Source of the DNA: Acidobacteriota bacterium
GTDB lineage: Bacteria > Acidobacteriota > Thermoanaerobaculia > Multivoradales > Multivoraceae
Assembly: GCA_028877275.1 (NCBI GenBank)
Contig: JAPPFP010000008.1
Span: forward strand, 1 to 64,000
Direction: 5' to 3'
DNA: 64,000 bases
Shown here: piece after piece, positions 34,254 to 43,549 of the stretch
Layout: each line of letters begins with the position of its first letter
How positions within the stretch are numbered: position 1 is the first letter of the stretch
Position numbers and translations under genes: made by a program
The notes under the pieces: generated by a model
What the model was told of the DNA's origin: nothing
Databases searched by the model: none
Seen by the model: only the letters and a program-made list of their open reading frames with translations

Positions 34254-36764
34254 ATGCTCGCCACTTTCACCATGCTCTCGAACTCCCATCCACGGCGCCG
34301 GCCCCGCTGGCGCCAGGCAGTGACGGCCGCCGCTCTCTGCGCCCTTGCCCTCCTTCTCAATGCGCCAACAGCCCACGGTCAGGCGACGGGTTCCATCGCC
34401 GGAAGGGTCAGCAGCCCCGGCGAGGCCGGCATCTCGCTAGCCGTCGCCCGACTCGATGAATTGTCCCTCAGCGCCTCGGTGGCCGCGGACGGGACGTTTC
34501 GTTTCGACGCCCTGCCGCCCGGCACGTATCTCCTGGTCGTCGACATCCCGTCGGTCGGCGTGACCAGCCAGCCGGTCACCGTCTCGGCCGGCCGGGAAAC
34601 GACCGTCGAACTGGAGTACGACCACTTCACCCACTTCGACGAGATCGTCGTCACTGCCTCCGGCGGTCTCCGGAACGAGTCCGAATTGCCGAACGCAATC
34701 TCCGTGTTGGGCGGCGCCGACCTGCAACTGCGCATGGGGGCGACGCTGGGCGAGACCCTCGCGGGGGAGCCGGGCCTGTCCTCGACCGCGTTCGTGCCGG
34801 GAGCGGCGCGGCCGATCATCCGCGGCCTGTCGAGCGCCCGTGTTCGGGTGCTCAACGGCGGCATGGGAACCGGTGACGTTTCCGTGGAGAGCCTCGATCA
34901 CGCGGTCACGTCCGACCCGCTCCTGGCCGAGCAGATCGAAGTACTGAGAGGTCCGGCCACGCTCCGCTACGGCTCCGGCGCCATCGGCGGCGCCGTGAAC
35001 GTCGTCGACGGTCGCATTCCAGCCAACCGGGCGGCAAAGACCTTTGGCGGCAGGATCGACCTGGTCGGGGGTTCGGCTGCCGGCGAGAGAACGGGCGCGC
35101 TCCGGCTGAACGGCGGCGGCGGCGAATGGGCCTGGCACCTCGGGGCCGTCAGCCGGCAGACCGATCCGTACGAGATCCCGGGCTACGCCCGCCTCGAGGA
35201 AGAACACGACGATCATGACGACGAGGACCATGACGACCACGAGGACGAAGACCACGACGATCACGACGACGAGGATCACGACGACCACGAAGAGCACGAG
35301 GAAGAGAACAGCTTCGGCATCGTCCCGAACACCGACCTAATGACCGAGAGCGGCCGGTTCGGCTTCACGCGCTTCTTCGGCGACCGCGGCTTCCTGGGCG
35401 TCTCATTCAGTGGCTTCCGCACGGACTACGGCATTCCTCCGGGCGCTCACAGCCATGCTCACCATGACCACGGCGACCATGACGACCACGACGACCATGG
35501 CCACGAGGACGAAGACCACGACGATCACGGCCACGAAGACGAGGACCATGACGACCACGACGACCACGGCGAGGAAGAAGAGCACCATGAAGACGGCGAC
35601 ATTCGCCTGGACATGAAGCAGCAGCGCGTCGACCTCAGATCCAGCGTCTACCTGTCCGGGCCCGCCTTCGAGAGGCTCGAAGTGCAGATCTCGGGAACGG
35701 ACTACGAACACGTCGAGTTCGAGAGCGGCCAGACCGGCGTCCAGTACACGAACGACCTCCTGGAGACGCGGGTCGAGTTGTTCCGGCGCGAGCAGGGCGG
35801 AAGCCGGGGCAGCTTCGGGTTCCAGCATGTGAACCGCGAACTCGCCGCGGTCGGCGCCGAGGCCTTCATCCCCCCGACCCAATCGAACACCTGGGCCGTC
35901 TTCACCTCCCAAGAGATCGAAAGGGGCTCGGTTCGCTGGCAGTTCGGCGCCCGCGTCGAGCAAGCCGAGCACATTCCGATCAACGAACCCGAGTGGGCCG
36001 ACGACGAGGGCGTTTCCGCATCGGCCGGCATGGTCTGGACGGCCAGCGAGGCGTGGAACCTCGGTCTGTCCGCCACCCGCTCAGTTCGTCTCCCCAGCCC
36101 GGGAGAGCTGTTCTCGTACGGCGCTCACATACCCACCCGGACCTTCGACATCGGCGATCCCGATCTGGACCAGGAAGTCGGCGCCGGTCTCGACCTGACG
36201 CTGCGCAAGGAGGAAGGAGTCATCCAGGGAAAGCTGACGCTGTTCCGGCAGGACTTCCAGGACTTCATCTACCACGCGTTCACCGGCACGGAGCTCGCGG
36301 GCTTCCCGGTCACCATCTACAGTCAGGCCGACGCGACGATGAGCGGCGCCGAGCTCCACGCGCGGATCGAACTGGCGGACTGGAACGGGCATGACCTGCA
36401 CATGGAGATCCTGGGCGACACGGTCGACGCCGAGTTCGACGAAGGCGGCAACCTGCCGAGGATTCCGCCCCTGAGCCTGGGCGGCGGCCTCCACTACCAC
36501 GGCCACGACTGGCGGGCAGCGGTCGAATGGCGCTGGATCGACGACCAGAACGATGTCGCGGAGCAGGAGACGCCGACCGACGGCTACACGATGCTGAACG
36601 CCCACGTCGGCCGGCGTTTCACGTTGAAGAACCAGATCTTCGACGTGCTGCTGCGGGGACGGAACCTGACCGACGAGGAGGCCCGGGTGCACACGTCCCT
36701 CCTGAAGACGTTCGCGCCCCTGCCGGGGAGGGACGTCACGCTGTCGGCGCGATTCTGGTTCTGA
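34254..36764 (+). CDS. ZnuD-like TonB-dependent receptor, copy 2
   Basis: 836 residues, a close paralogue of 30968-33544. Signal peptide (LCALALLLNAPTAHGQ), regulatory-like N-domain (about 43-115), FDEIVVTASGG, plug with PIIRGLSSARVRVLNGG and QIEVLRGPATLRYGSGAIGGAVN, and a barrel ending SARFWF. His/Asp/Glu-rich loops at about 315-353 and 397-449, the second with HAHHDHGDHDDHDDHGHED. A zinc or other divalent metal substrate is inferred from the ZnuD-like loops; the loops differ from copy 1 in His density, which may tune affinity. tRNA-Glu follows 56 bases downstream. Confidence 0.9.
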   Translation: MLATFTMLSNSHPRRRPRWRQAVTAAALCALALLLNAPTAHGQATGSIAGRVSSPGEAGISLAVARLDELSLSASVAADGTFRFDALPPGTYLLVVDIPSVGVTSQPVTVSAGRETTVELEYDHFTHFDEIVVTASGGLRNESELPNAISVLGGADLQLRMGATLGETLAGEPGLSSTAFVPGAARPIIRGLSSARVRVLNGGMGTGDVSVESLDHAVTSDPLLAEQIEVLRGPATLRYGSGAIGGAVNVVDGRIPANRAAKTFGGRIDLVGGSAAGERTGALRLNGGGGEWAWHLGAVSRQTDPYEIPGYARLEEEHDDHDDEDHDDHEDEDHDDHDDEDHDDHEEHEEENSFGIVPNTDLMTESGRFGFTRFFGDRGFLGVSFSGFRTDYGIPPGAHSHAHHDHGDHDDHDDHGHEDEDHDDHGHEDEDHDDHDDHGEEEEHHEDGDIRLDMKQQRVDLRSSVYLSGPAFERLEVQISGTDYEHVEFESGQTGVQYTNDLLETRVELFRREQGGSRGSFGFQHVNRELAAVGAEAFIPPTQSNTWAVFTSQEIERGSVRWQFGARVEQAEHIPINEPEWADDEGVSASAGMVWTASEAWNLGLSATRSVRLPSPGELFSYGAHIPTRTFDIGDPDLDQEVGAGLDLTLRKEEGVIQGKLTLFRQDFQDFIYHAFTGTELAGFPVTIYSQADATMSGAELHARIELADWNGHDLHMEILGDTVDAEFDEGGNLPRIPPLSLGGGLHYHGHDWRAAVEWRWIDDQNDVAEQETPTDGYTMLNAHVGRRFTLKNQIFDVLLRGRNLTDEEARVHTSLLKTFAPLPGRDVTLSARFWF

Positions 36765-36820
36765 TCGGTATACTCCGCGGCTCGACAGCGGTCGGCACCG
36801 CAGCCACGGCCCGTATCCGC

Positions 36821-36897
36821 GTCCCCATCGTCTAGCCAGGTCAGGACTCCAGCCTTTCAAGCTGGCAACACGGGTTCGAATCCCGTTGGGGACACCA
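36821..36897 (+). tRNA. tRNA-Glu (anticodon TTC)
   Basis: Complete cloverleaf: acceptor GTCCCCA/TGGGGAC, D-arm region TCGTCTAGCCAGGTCAGGAC, anticodon stem CCAGC/GCTGG around loop CTTTCAA (anticodon TTC), T-arm ACGGG-TTCGAAT-CCCGT, discriminator A at 36894 and an encoded CCA (36895-36897). A TATACT hexamer at 36769 could be its -10 box. Adjacent genes show no integrase. Confidence 0.97.
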
Positions 36898-36899
36898 TC

Positions 36900-36913
36900 G
36901 CGCCTTCCGGCGC
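36900..36913 (+). terminator. Small hairpin after tRNA-Glu
   Basis: GCGCC-TTCC-GGCGC starts three bases past the encoded CCA. It may end the tRNA transcript, but the stem is only five base pairs and no T-run follows. Confidence 0.3.
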
Positions 36914-36956
36914 TATGCTGCGGGTCGGATCGATCCTCTAAGTGAAGGAGTTGCCG

Positions 36957-38231
36957 ATGCGCGCCAATAGTGCCCGTGACGGCGCCTGCCTGCGGTGGCT
37001 GGCGACGTTCGTCCTCGTCTTCCTGCTCGCGGTCGCGACGGCCGGAGCCCAGGTGCCCGCCGGGGCGCCGGACGACGTGGGGTTGTCCGCGGAACGTCTC
37101 GAGCGAATCGGCGAGATGATCCAGCGCGCCATCGACGCGAAGCAGATCTCAGGCGCCGTCACCGTCGTCGCGCGGCGCGGCCACGTCGCCCACTTCGAGG
37201 CGCGAGGCCTCATGGACATCGAGACGAACGCCCCGATGCGCAAGGACACCATCTTCCCGATCGCCTCGATGACGAAGCCGGTAACCGCCGTCGCCATCCT
37301 GATCCTCGTCGAAGAGGGGAAGGTTCGTCTGTCGGATCCGGTGTCCCGCTTCATTCCGGAGTTCAAGGACACGAAGGTCGCGATGCCACGATCGGACGCC
37401 GCAGGCGAGGAAGGCGACATCTACACGGTGCCGGCGAAGCGCGAGGTCACGGTGCACGACCTGATCACCCACACGTCGGGTCTGGGCAGCCGCGGCGCGG
37501 CACGCGAGGCGACGGCGCGCATCGCGCCCCGCGATCCGACCGGCACGGTCGCGGACTGGGCGGCTGCGCTCGGAGCGGCCCCCCTCGACTTCCAGCCGGG
37601 CACTCGCTGGAAGTACAGCGGACTGGCGGGGATCGACACGCTGGGGCGCATCGTCGAGGTCGCCTCGGGTCTGACGTTCGACGAGTTCCTGCGGCTGCGG
37701 GTCTTCGAGCCCCTGGGAATGAAGGACACCGCCTTCGACGTGCCGGAGGACAAGAAGCAGCGCGTCGTGACGCTGTACATTCGCACCCCCGACGGCCTCG
37801 AACTCCGCCCGGCGCTTCCCGAATGGCTGGCCACGACGACGCTGCACGGGGGTGCCGGCGGTCTCTGGTCGACGGCCGGAGACTACCTGCAGTTCGCCGA
37901 GATGCTGGTCAACGGCGGGGAGCTGAACGGCACGCGGCTGCTGGGCTCCCGGACCGTCGAACTGATGGCGTCGAACCACGTCGGCGACCTGTACGAGAAG
38001 GCGAGGAGCCCCGGGATGGGGTTCGGACTGACCGTGGACGTCGTGCTCGACGGCGTCGCGGCCCGCGGTGACCACCGGTCCACCGGCAGCTTCGGCTGGG
38101 GTGGCGCGTTCGGCACCAGCTACTGGGTCGATCCGCAGGAGGAACTGACCGCGGTTCTGATGGTGCAGACGCCGGGCGGTCCGCTTCGGGTCGACTTCCA
38201 GAACGCCGTGATGCAGGCGATCGTCGACTGA
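36957..38231 (+). CDS. Class C beta-lactamase-related serine hydrolase
   Basis: 424 residues from the ATG at 36957, preferred over GTG 36942 because AAGGAG sits just upstream. Signal peptide (WLATFVLVFLLAVATAGA), SMTK (S104-K107), a Tyr element YSG (Y220) and a C-terminal GSFGWGGAFGTSYW that corresponds to the KTG-like strand. Likely periplasmic esterase or D-amino peptidase. Very similar in layout to 9198-10490 (both end in a conserved IVD), so a duplicated pair. Confidence 0.9.
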   Translation: MRANSARDGACLRWLATFVLVFLLAVATAGAQVPAGAPDDVGLSAERLERIGEMIQRAIDAKQISGAVTVVARRGHVAHFEARGLMDIETNAPMRKDTIFPIASMTKPVTAVAILILVEEGKVRLSDPVSRFIPEFKDTKVAMPRSDAAGEEGDIYTVPAKREVTVHDLITHTSGLGSRGAAREATARIAPRDPTGTVADWAAALGAAPLDFQPGTRWKYSGLAGIDTLGRIVEVASGLTFDEFLRLRVFEPLGMKDTAFDVPEDKKQRVVTLYIRTPDGLELRPALPEWLATTTLHGGAGGLWSTAGDYLQFAEMLVNGGELNGTRLLGSRTVELMASNHVGDLYEKARSPGMGFGLTVDVVLDGVAARGDHRSTGSFGWGGAFGTSYWVDPQEELTAVLMVQTPGGPLRVDFQNAVMQAIVD

Positions 38232-38287
38232 CCCGAGAGTCGCCGGGGATCGCGGCGATCGCGACCGCCGTGTTCTCTCAGACTCCG

Positions 38288-40195
38288 TCAACCCTGGCCC
38301 GACAGAGTCTGCTCTGTCACTGCTCGCCAACCGGCTTCGATGGCGGCATCCATCAGAGGTGTTGCTTCGGCGTCAGAGTTGGCGATGGAGATGCGCCCAA
38401 ACTGCGCTCGTCCTATCTCGTGCGGCGCCTGCCCCTGGGGCCAGTCGGGATCGTCGAGCGAGACGTAGAAGTAGGCGTATCCGTGGGGCCAACGGTTCAC
38501 CGTGATTGCGCCGATGTCTCTCTCGTGATCGAAGCCGTGCTGACCCAGGAGAGACTGGAGTTGGTCACGAATCCGTTCCTCGTAGGTTTCGAAGGAAGTC
38601 GTGTACACCTTCATGCGTCCCTTGCGAAGCAGGTCGCGGAGGGACTCGTCGTCCTCCGGTGCCGGGGTCGGGCTGGCCATCATCAGGACGACCATCGGGT
38701 CGTCCGGCCCGCGGGGCGGTTCGTAGCCGCCTGTCGTCGTGATCGGCGCGCAGCTCACCATGGTGAAGGGGTCGTGCGGGCAGGCCACGAGGTTCGCGTC
38801 GAGCTTCGAGAACGCGCGTCCGTCCTTCATCAGGACGTTGGCGTACACCAGCGGCACCTTGGCTCCGTACCCGAGCGCTTCCTTCTGTCGGTTGGGCAGG
38901 TCCGGGCACAGGTGAGGGATCAGGCGGTTGTAGCAGGCGAGGATGCAATGTTCACCGGTGACGCGGAGCGCTTCGCCGGCGCACACGTAGTCGACCTCCA
39001 CCTTCTCGTCGCCCTGGAGCCGTACCCCGACCACGGTGCTGCTCAGCCGTAGCCGCGTGTCGCTGTCGTCCCGGTCCAGAGCTTCGTAGACGAAGCGACT
39101 GGTCGCGATGTCCTCGAAGCCCGTCGCGTCGGGTGCGGCAGCCGGAATCAGCCGGTGCACGAGCAGTCTCGCGACCGATGCGTTGCCGTCCGGGAAGTAC
39201 TGCGCCTGGAAGGCGACGCCGGCGACGACGACCTTGGCGAGGGAGTGCACCTTGCCTGCGAGCCACCCCATGCCGGGCAGACCCGGCGCGGCCGCGGCCA
39301 GGGCCTCCATCACCGAGTGGTTCCAGCCGGTGAAGCCGTTCAGCACGCGGAGGAACGCGTCGAGGACCTCGAGCGTCTCCTTCTGAAGTCCGACCCGGTC
39401 CAGAAGGAAGCGGCTGTAGCTGACCGTGTTGATGTACTCGTACTTCTCCCGCAGGGAGAGGTCGTCCAGAAAGTCCTTGCCGCCGCCGAACAGGCTGAGC
39501 AGCTTGTCCTGTTCCGCCGCAGCGATCGGCAGCGCCCGAACGAGGCTCGCGTAGTCGCCCGCGCCGTGCATGGCCAGCGCCCAGTTGCTGCCCACGATCT
39601 CGTGGCCGCCTTCGGCTGGAAGCGCCAACACATTGTTGGCCCCGAGGTTCGCCATCGCGAAGTCCTTCGAAGTGTTGGCGGCCATGGCCTTCGTGTCGAT
39701 GCCCAGATCCGCGAGCAGTCCCTTGACGATCAGGCTGTAGCTGTCAGGCGCCTCCAGGTTCTGAGCACCGCCCACGCCCAGCACCATGCGCCCGTCGTGG
39801 TGGAACTCGTTGCGCTTCGCGTGCCCACCAAAGTCGTCGTGGTTGTCGAGGAGCAGGATGCGGGCTTCGGGGCCCATCTTCTTGCGGTAGAACCACGCGG
39901 CCGCCAGGCCGCTGATGCCGGCGCCGACGACGATCAGGTCGTAGTGCTCATCGAGTTCCCGGTACTCGGTCGGCTTGTTCCCGTCCCGGGCAAGGGCGTG
40001 GACCACCTCGAAGGAACCGGGGTGGCTGCCCCGCATCCCGGTCAGTGCCGGCGGATAGTGGACCGAGGCTGCTCCTTCCGGGGCGGGCGCTTGCGAGCGG
40101 ACCTGTGTGACAAGCTGGCTCGGCGCCACCAGGCTCGTGCCGGCGCCGATGGCGACACCGTTCAGGAAGTCACGCCGTGTGATGCGCAAGGACAT
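38288..40195 (-). CDS. Tat-exported FAD-dependent oxidoreductase, spermidine dehydrogenase-like
   Basis: 635 residues from the ATG at 40195 (GGAGGGCGCG upstream). Tat signal (ITRRDFLNGVAIGAGTSLV), then an FAD-binding dinucleotide fold YDLIVVGAGISGLAAAW with LLLDNHDDFGGHAKRNEF, and a C-terminal NRWPHGYAYFYVSLDD. This arrangement is that of periplasmic SpdH, which oxidises the secondary amine of spermidine; the substrate here is inferred only. A perfect palindrome, CATGTCA-GG-TGACATG, sits 20 bases upstream of the start. Confidence 0.87.
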   Translation of the reverse strand: MSLRITRRDFLNGVAIGAGTSLVAPSQLVTQVRSQAPAPEGAASVHYPPALTGMRGSHPGSFEVVHALARDGNKPTEYRELDEHYDLIVVGAGISGLAAAWFYRKKMGPEARILLLDNHDDFGGHAKRNEFHHDGRMVLGVGGAQNLEAPDSYSLIVKGLLADLGIDTKAMAANTSKDFAMANLGANNVLALPAEGGHEIVGSNWALAMHGAGDYASLVRALPIAAAEQDKLLSLFGGGKDFLDDLSLREKYEYINTVSYSRFLLDRVGLQKETLEVLDAFLRVLNGFTGWNHSVMEALAAAAPGLPGMGWLAGKVHSLAKVVVAGVAFQAQYFPDGNASVARLLVHRLIPAAAPDATGFEDIATSRFVYEALDRDDSDTRLRLSSTVVGVRLQGDEKVEVDYVCAGEALRVTGEHCILACYNRLIPHLCPDLPNRQKEALGYGAKVPLVYANVLMKDGRAFSKLDANLVACPHDPFTMVSCAPITTTGGYEPPRGPDDPMVVLMMASPTPAPEDDESLRDLLRKGRMKVYTTSFETYEERIRDQLQSLLGQHGFDHERDIGAITVNRWPHGYAYFYVSLDDPDWPQGQAPHEIGRAQFGRISIANSDAEATPLMDAAIEAGWRAVTEQTLSGQG

Positions 40196-40214
40196 CGCGC
40201 CCTCCAGGGTTGGA

Positions 40215-40230
40215 CATGTCAGGTGACATG
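40215..40230. promoter_or_regulatory. 16-bp palindrome, possible operator
   Basis: CATGTCA-GG-TGACATG is a perfect inverted repeat 20 bases upstream of the flavoprotein start, in the 187-base region between divergent genes. A third TGTCA half-site follows at 40241. The layout suits a dimeric repressor; a short TetR-like C-terminal fragment overlaps it. No binding is shown. Confidence 0.45.
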
Positions 40231-40386
40231 CTAGCCCTGATGTCACTGCTGGAAGGAACCACCTTGTTCGTCGGCGACGGTTGCCGCTGGGCGGACGACG
40301 CCGACGCCGTCCACGATGCCGTGCTGGCGCTCCTGGCTTCCCGGTACGGCGAGAAGGACGGATCGAAGCCGACGGAGGAACGATGA
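40216..40386 (+). pseudogene. Short ORF, possible C-terminal remnant of a regulator
   Basis: A 56-codon frame, ATG at 40216 or 40228, ends in TGA overlapping the next gene's ATG as ATGA. It encodes LLEGTTLFVGDGCRWADD followed by ADAVHDAVLALLASRYGEKD, which reads like the last helices of a TetR/AcrR regulator. No helix-turn-helix can precede it because the divergent flavoprotein gene occupies that DNA. It may be a decayed regulator, a real short peptide, or chance. Confidence 0.35.
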
Positions 40387-41117
40387 ACGAGACACTGAAA
40401 GCCCACCCGCCGGCCGATCTCGACCGCCAGGTCAACCGGGCAGCCTTCTACTCGGCGGCGGTCCTGCTGGTGGCGACCGTGCCGTCCCTGCTCCTCCCCC
40501 TCGATGCGCCGCAAGGGCCGGTTGCGGATCGATTGATCTGGTTCAGTTCGAACCTCGGAGCCTTCGTCTTCGGATGGATCGTTCAGATGATCCTGATGTT
40601 GACGTTGACTGGCGTCTTCGCAGGCGCCGCATGGCAGCTACGACGCTCGCACCCGCTTCGGGCTTTCGTCGCGGGGACGGCGCTGTTCATCTCGCTCGTT
40701 GCCTTCATCATTCCCAAGTTCATCGCCATCTGGTCGATACCTCAGATGGTCTCGGAATCCGCAAGAGTCTCTTCCCATAGCGGCGTGTCCGAACAGCTAC
40801 TCCAGCTCTTGAACCCCTCTCTTGCCTTCTCGCTCTTCACATCCTTCGACTACCTGGGGTTCTGGATGTACGCCGTCTTTGGTCTCCTGGTCGCACGTCC
40901 GCTGTTTCGATTGACCCTGAGCGCCAAGATCGCTGCCGTCGCGTTCGGGGTGTACGGCCTGCTGTACCACCTCCTGTTCGTGGGTGTGCTGACGCGAAAC
41001 GTCACGCAGGCGGATATCGGCGCATACTCCACGTCGATCGGGGCCCTGCTGCTCGTCGCGGTGATCAGCCTGGCCATCCGCTTTCGGAAAGCCATGGTTG
41101 CCGAGGGCGGAAGGTGA
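40383..41117 (+). CDS. Six-helix membrane protein, DUF4386-like
   Basis: 244 residues from the ATG at 40383 (GGAGGAACG upstream). About six hydrophobic helices, for example AAFYSAAVLLVATVPSLLLP, WIVQMILMLTLTGVFAGAA and IAAVAFGVYGLLYHLLFVGV, with little charge outside. The pattern recalls DUF4386 integral membrane proteins, of unknown function; I see no catalytic motif. Its stop overlaps the GTG of the PQQ dehydrogenase (GTGA), so it is the first gene of a tightly coupled operon and could serve as a membrane anchor or quinone partner (inference). Confidence 0.75.
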   Translation: MNETLKAHPPADLDRQVNRAAFYSAAVLLVATVPSLLLPLDAPQGPVADRLIWFSSNLGAFVFGWIVQMILMLTLTGVFAGAAWQLRRSHPLRAFVAGTALFISLVAFIIPKFIAIWSIPQMVSESARVSSHSGVSEQLLQLLNPSLAFSLFTSFDYLGFWMYAVFGLLVARPLFRLTLSAKIAAVAFGVYGLLYHLLFVGVLTRNVTQADIGAYSTSIGALLLVAVISLAIRFRKAMVAEGGR

Positions 41118-43078
41118 TCGCGAACTCGGCTGTTCGGCCTCGCGCCAGGGGCCGAACCCTGCTCGCGTGGGCCGGCATGCTGGTGCTCGGGTCGACCCTG
41201 GCGGCCCACGAGGGCGAGTGGCCGTACTTCGGCGGAGACCGCACCTTCAAGCGCTACTCGCCGCTCGACCAGATCGACGCCTCGAATGTCGGCGATCTGC
41301 GCATCGTGTGGCGACGGCCGGGTCTGGAACCGGAGCTCAAGGAGGAGTTCCCCGAGCTGCGTCCGGGCAACAACCTGCGGTCGACGCCCATCATGGTCGA
41401 AGGTCGCCTCTTCCTGACCAACCTCGTCGGCCTGCTGCGCGCCGTCGATCCGGCGAGCGGCGAGACCCTGTGGTTTCAGGCCCCGTTCGAGCCGACGATC
41501 GAAGAGGCACGCGGCTTGAGCCCACGGGGCGTCGACCTCTGGACCGGCGGCGAGCGGCAACGACTGTTCCTCGCACGCGGCAACTACCTGTACTCGGTCG
41601 ACGCCTCTAGTGGCGAGCTCGACGGCGACTTCGGCGACCAGGGACGCGTCAGCCTCCGCCTCCCGGGACCGCTTGCCGGCGATTTCACCTGGACTGCCGG
41701 GCCGATCGTCGTGGGCGACGTCGTCGTGGTGGCCGGATACACGGGCGGCGCCGGCGACGGCGGCAGCAAGAGGGAAGCGACGCCGGAGGATGTGCGCGGC
41801 TACGACGTCCGCACGGGCCGCCGGCTGTGGACGTTCCACGTCGTGCCGCGGCCGGGCGAGCCGGGCAATGAGACCTGGGGCGACGGCTCGTGGGAGTACT
41901 CGGGAGACCTCGGGTCGTGGTGCTGCCTGTCGGCCGACGAGGAACTGGGCCACGTCTACGTCCAGCTCTCGGCCCCGACCGCGGCGTACTACGGCGGCCA
42001 CCGGCCCGGCGACAACCTGTACTCCAACTCACTCGTGGCGCTCAACGCCAGGACGGGCGAGCGGGTCTGGCACTTTCAGATGGTCCGCCACGACGTCTGG
42101 GAATGGGACACGGTCGGTCCGGCGACCCTCGGCGAGATCACGGTCGACGGGAGGCGAATCGACGCCGTCATGCAGCCCTCGAAAACCGGCTTCCTCTACG
42201 TCTTCGATCGCCGTACCGGGGAGCCGGTGTGGCCGATCGAGGAGAGGGCCGTGCCCGGCTCACGGGTCCCCGGGGAACGACTGTCGCCGACCCAGCCATT
42301 CCCGACGAAGCCGCCGCCCTTCGACCGGCAGGGATTTGTGGAGGACGACCTGATCGACTTCACGCCGGAGCTCCGGGCGCGGGCCCTGGAGCTCGTCAAG
42401 CCCTTCCGGCTCGGGCCGATCTTCACGCCGCCCGGCCTGATGGACGACGAGCAGGGGAAGATCGGCACCCTGACGAATCCGGGATGGTGGGGAACGGGGA
42501 ACTGGCATACCGGCGCCTTCGATCCCGAGACCGGCGTGTACTACGCCGTGTCCCACACCTGGCCGAGCGTGTACTCCCTGACACAGCCGGAAGGCAGCAA
42601 CGCGACACTCGGCTACGTGGTCGGCTACGACGGTCCCGATGTACCGACCCTCGACGGACTCCCGATCGTGAAGCCACCCTATGGTCGGATCACCGCAATC
42701 GACATGCATCGCGGCGAGCACGTGTGGATGGCGGCCAATGGCGACGGGCCTCGAGACCATCCCCTGCTCGAGGGCCTCGACCTGCCACCTCTGGGGGTCG
42801 CCGGGCGGCCGGCGCCGCTGGTGACGAAAACGCTGCTGTTCATCGGTGAAGGCAGCGATGCCATCCCCGGCATCGAGGGGGAAGAAGGCCGCTACTGGGG
42901 CAGGAAGTTCCGCGCCTACGACAAGTCCACGGGCGAAGTGGTGTGGGAAACGGAGCTGCCCTCCGGCACCACGGGCGCGCCGATAACCTACTTGCACGAA
43001 GGTCGTCAATTCATCGTCGTCGCGATCGGCGGCAACGAGTCCCCGGCGGAATTCGTGGCATTCGGAGTCCACCCATGA
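41114..43078 (+). CDS. PQQ-dependent dehydrogenase, glucose/quinate type without heme
   Basis: 654 residues from a GTG overlapping the previous stop. Signal-like start (LLAWAGMLVLGSTLAAH), then a PQQ propeller opening WPYFGGDRTFKRYSPLDQI and continuing with GETLWF, GRRLWTF, GERVWHFQ and GEVVWET blades, plus NPGWWGTGNWHTGAFDPETG. It has no cytochrome c domain, unlike 2661-4895. A vicinal Cys pair (C270-C271 in GSWCCLSADEE) may form a disulfide ring as in methanol dehydrogenases, although position relative to PQQ cannot be checked here. Periplasmic sugar or alcohol oxidation is likely. Confidence 0.9.
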   Translation: MIANSAVRPRARGRTLLAWAGMLVLGSTLAAHEGEWPYFGGDRTFKRYSPLDQIDASNVGDLRIVWRRPGLEPELKEEFPELRPGNNLRSTPIMVEGRLFLTNLVGLLRAVDPASGETLWFQAPFEPTIEEARGLSPRGVDLWTGGERQRLFLARGNYLYSVDASSGELDGDFGDQGRVSLRLPGPLAGDFTWTAGPIVVGDVVVVAGYTGGAGDGGSKREATPEDVRGYDVRTGRRLWTFHVVPRPGEPGNETWGDGSWEYSGDLGSWCCLSADEELGHVYVQLSAPTAAYYGGHRPGDNLYSNSLVALNARTGERVWHFQMVRHDVWEWDTVGPATLGEITVDGRRIDAVMQPSKTGFLYVFDRRTGEPVWPIEERAVPGSRVPGERLSPTQPFPTKPPPFDRQGFVEDDLIDFTPELRARALELVKPFRLGPIFTPPGLMDDEQGKIGTLTNPGWWGTGNWHTGAFDPETGVYYAVSHTWPSVYSLTQPEGSNATLGYVVGYDGPDVPTLDGLPIVKPPYGRITAIDMHRGEHVWMAANGDGPRDHPLLEGLDLPPLGVAGRPAPLVTKTLLFIGEGSDAIPGIEGEEGRYWGRKFRAYDKSTGEVVWETELPSGTTGAPITYLHEGRQFIVVAIGGNESPAEFVAFGVHP

Positions 43079-43512
43079 AGAGAAGAGTCCTGATCATCCT
43101 CTGTGCGACAGTCCTCGGGGGTTCCATGATGGCCGCAAGCGACGAAACCGTTCGGCCGGCGAAGATCAGCAAGCCGGAACTCGGCGGCAAGATCTTCGAG
43201 CGCCCGGACGTGGTCGAGCAGACCCACGCCGACGGCCATGTGACGCAGACGGCCACATCGCTGGTCTCGAGCGACAGGAGCTTCTCATCAGGCATGTACA
43301 AGTCCGGGAAAACACGGATAGAAATCACTCAGCCGTACGGTGTCGACGAGTTCATGTACTTCCTCGAAGGCGGCGTCACCCTGACGTCCTCAGACGGGAC
43401 GGAGCTCGTGATCAACGCCGGAGAGGCGGTGACGGTGCCGAAAGAGTGGACCGGAGTCTTCGAAACGGACGGCTACACGAAGATCTGGGTCATCTACTCG
43501 CCGCGCGAGTAG
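43075..43512 (+). CDS. Exported cupin-domain protein
   Basis: 145 residues from the ATG at 43075, overlapping the PQQ gene as ATGA. Signal peptide (VLIILCATVLGGSMMAAS), then one cupin of the DUF861/ureidoglycine-aminohydrolase type: PYGVDEFMYFLEGGVTLTSS, GEAVTVPKEWTGVFETDG, ending KIWVIYS. Small-molecule binding is likely; the usual metal-binding histidines are largely absent. Part of the operon 40383-45106. Confidence 0.85.
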   Translation: MKRRVLIILCATVLGGSMMAASDETVRPAKISKPELGGKIFERPDVVEQTHADGHVTQTATSLVSSDRSFSSGMYKSGKTRIEITQPYGVDEFMYFLEGGVTLTSSDGTELVINAGEAVTVPKEWTGVFETDGYTKIWVIYSPRE

Positions 43513-43549
43513 ACGGTCGGTGAGGGCACGAAACAGGGAGAAGGAAGTC

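Noticed and set aside
36821..36913. tRNA-Glu as an integration site of a mobile element
   Set aside because: No integrase and no duplicated tRNA 3' end are seen in the following sequence.
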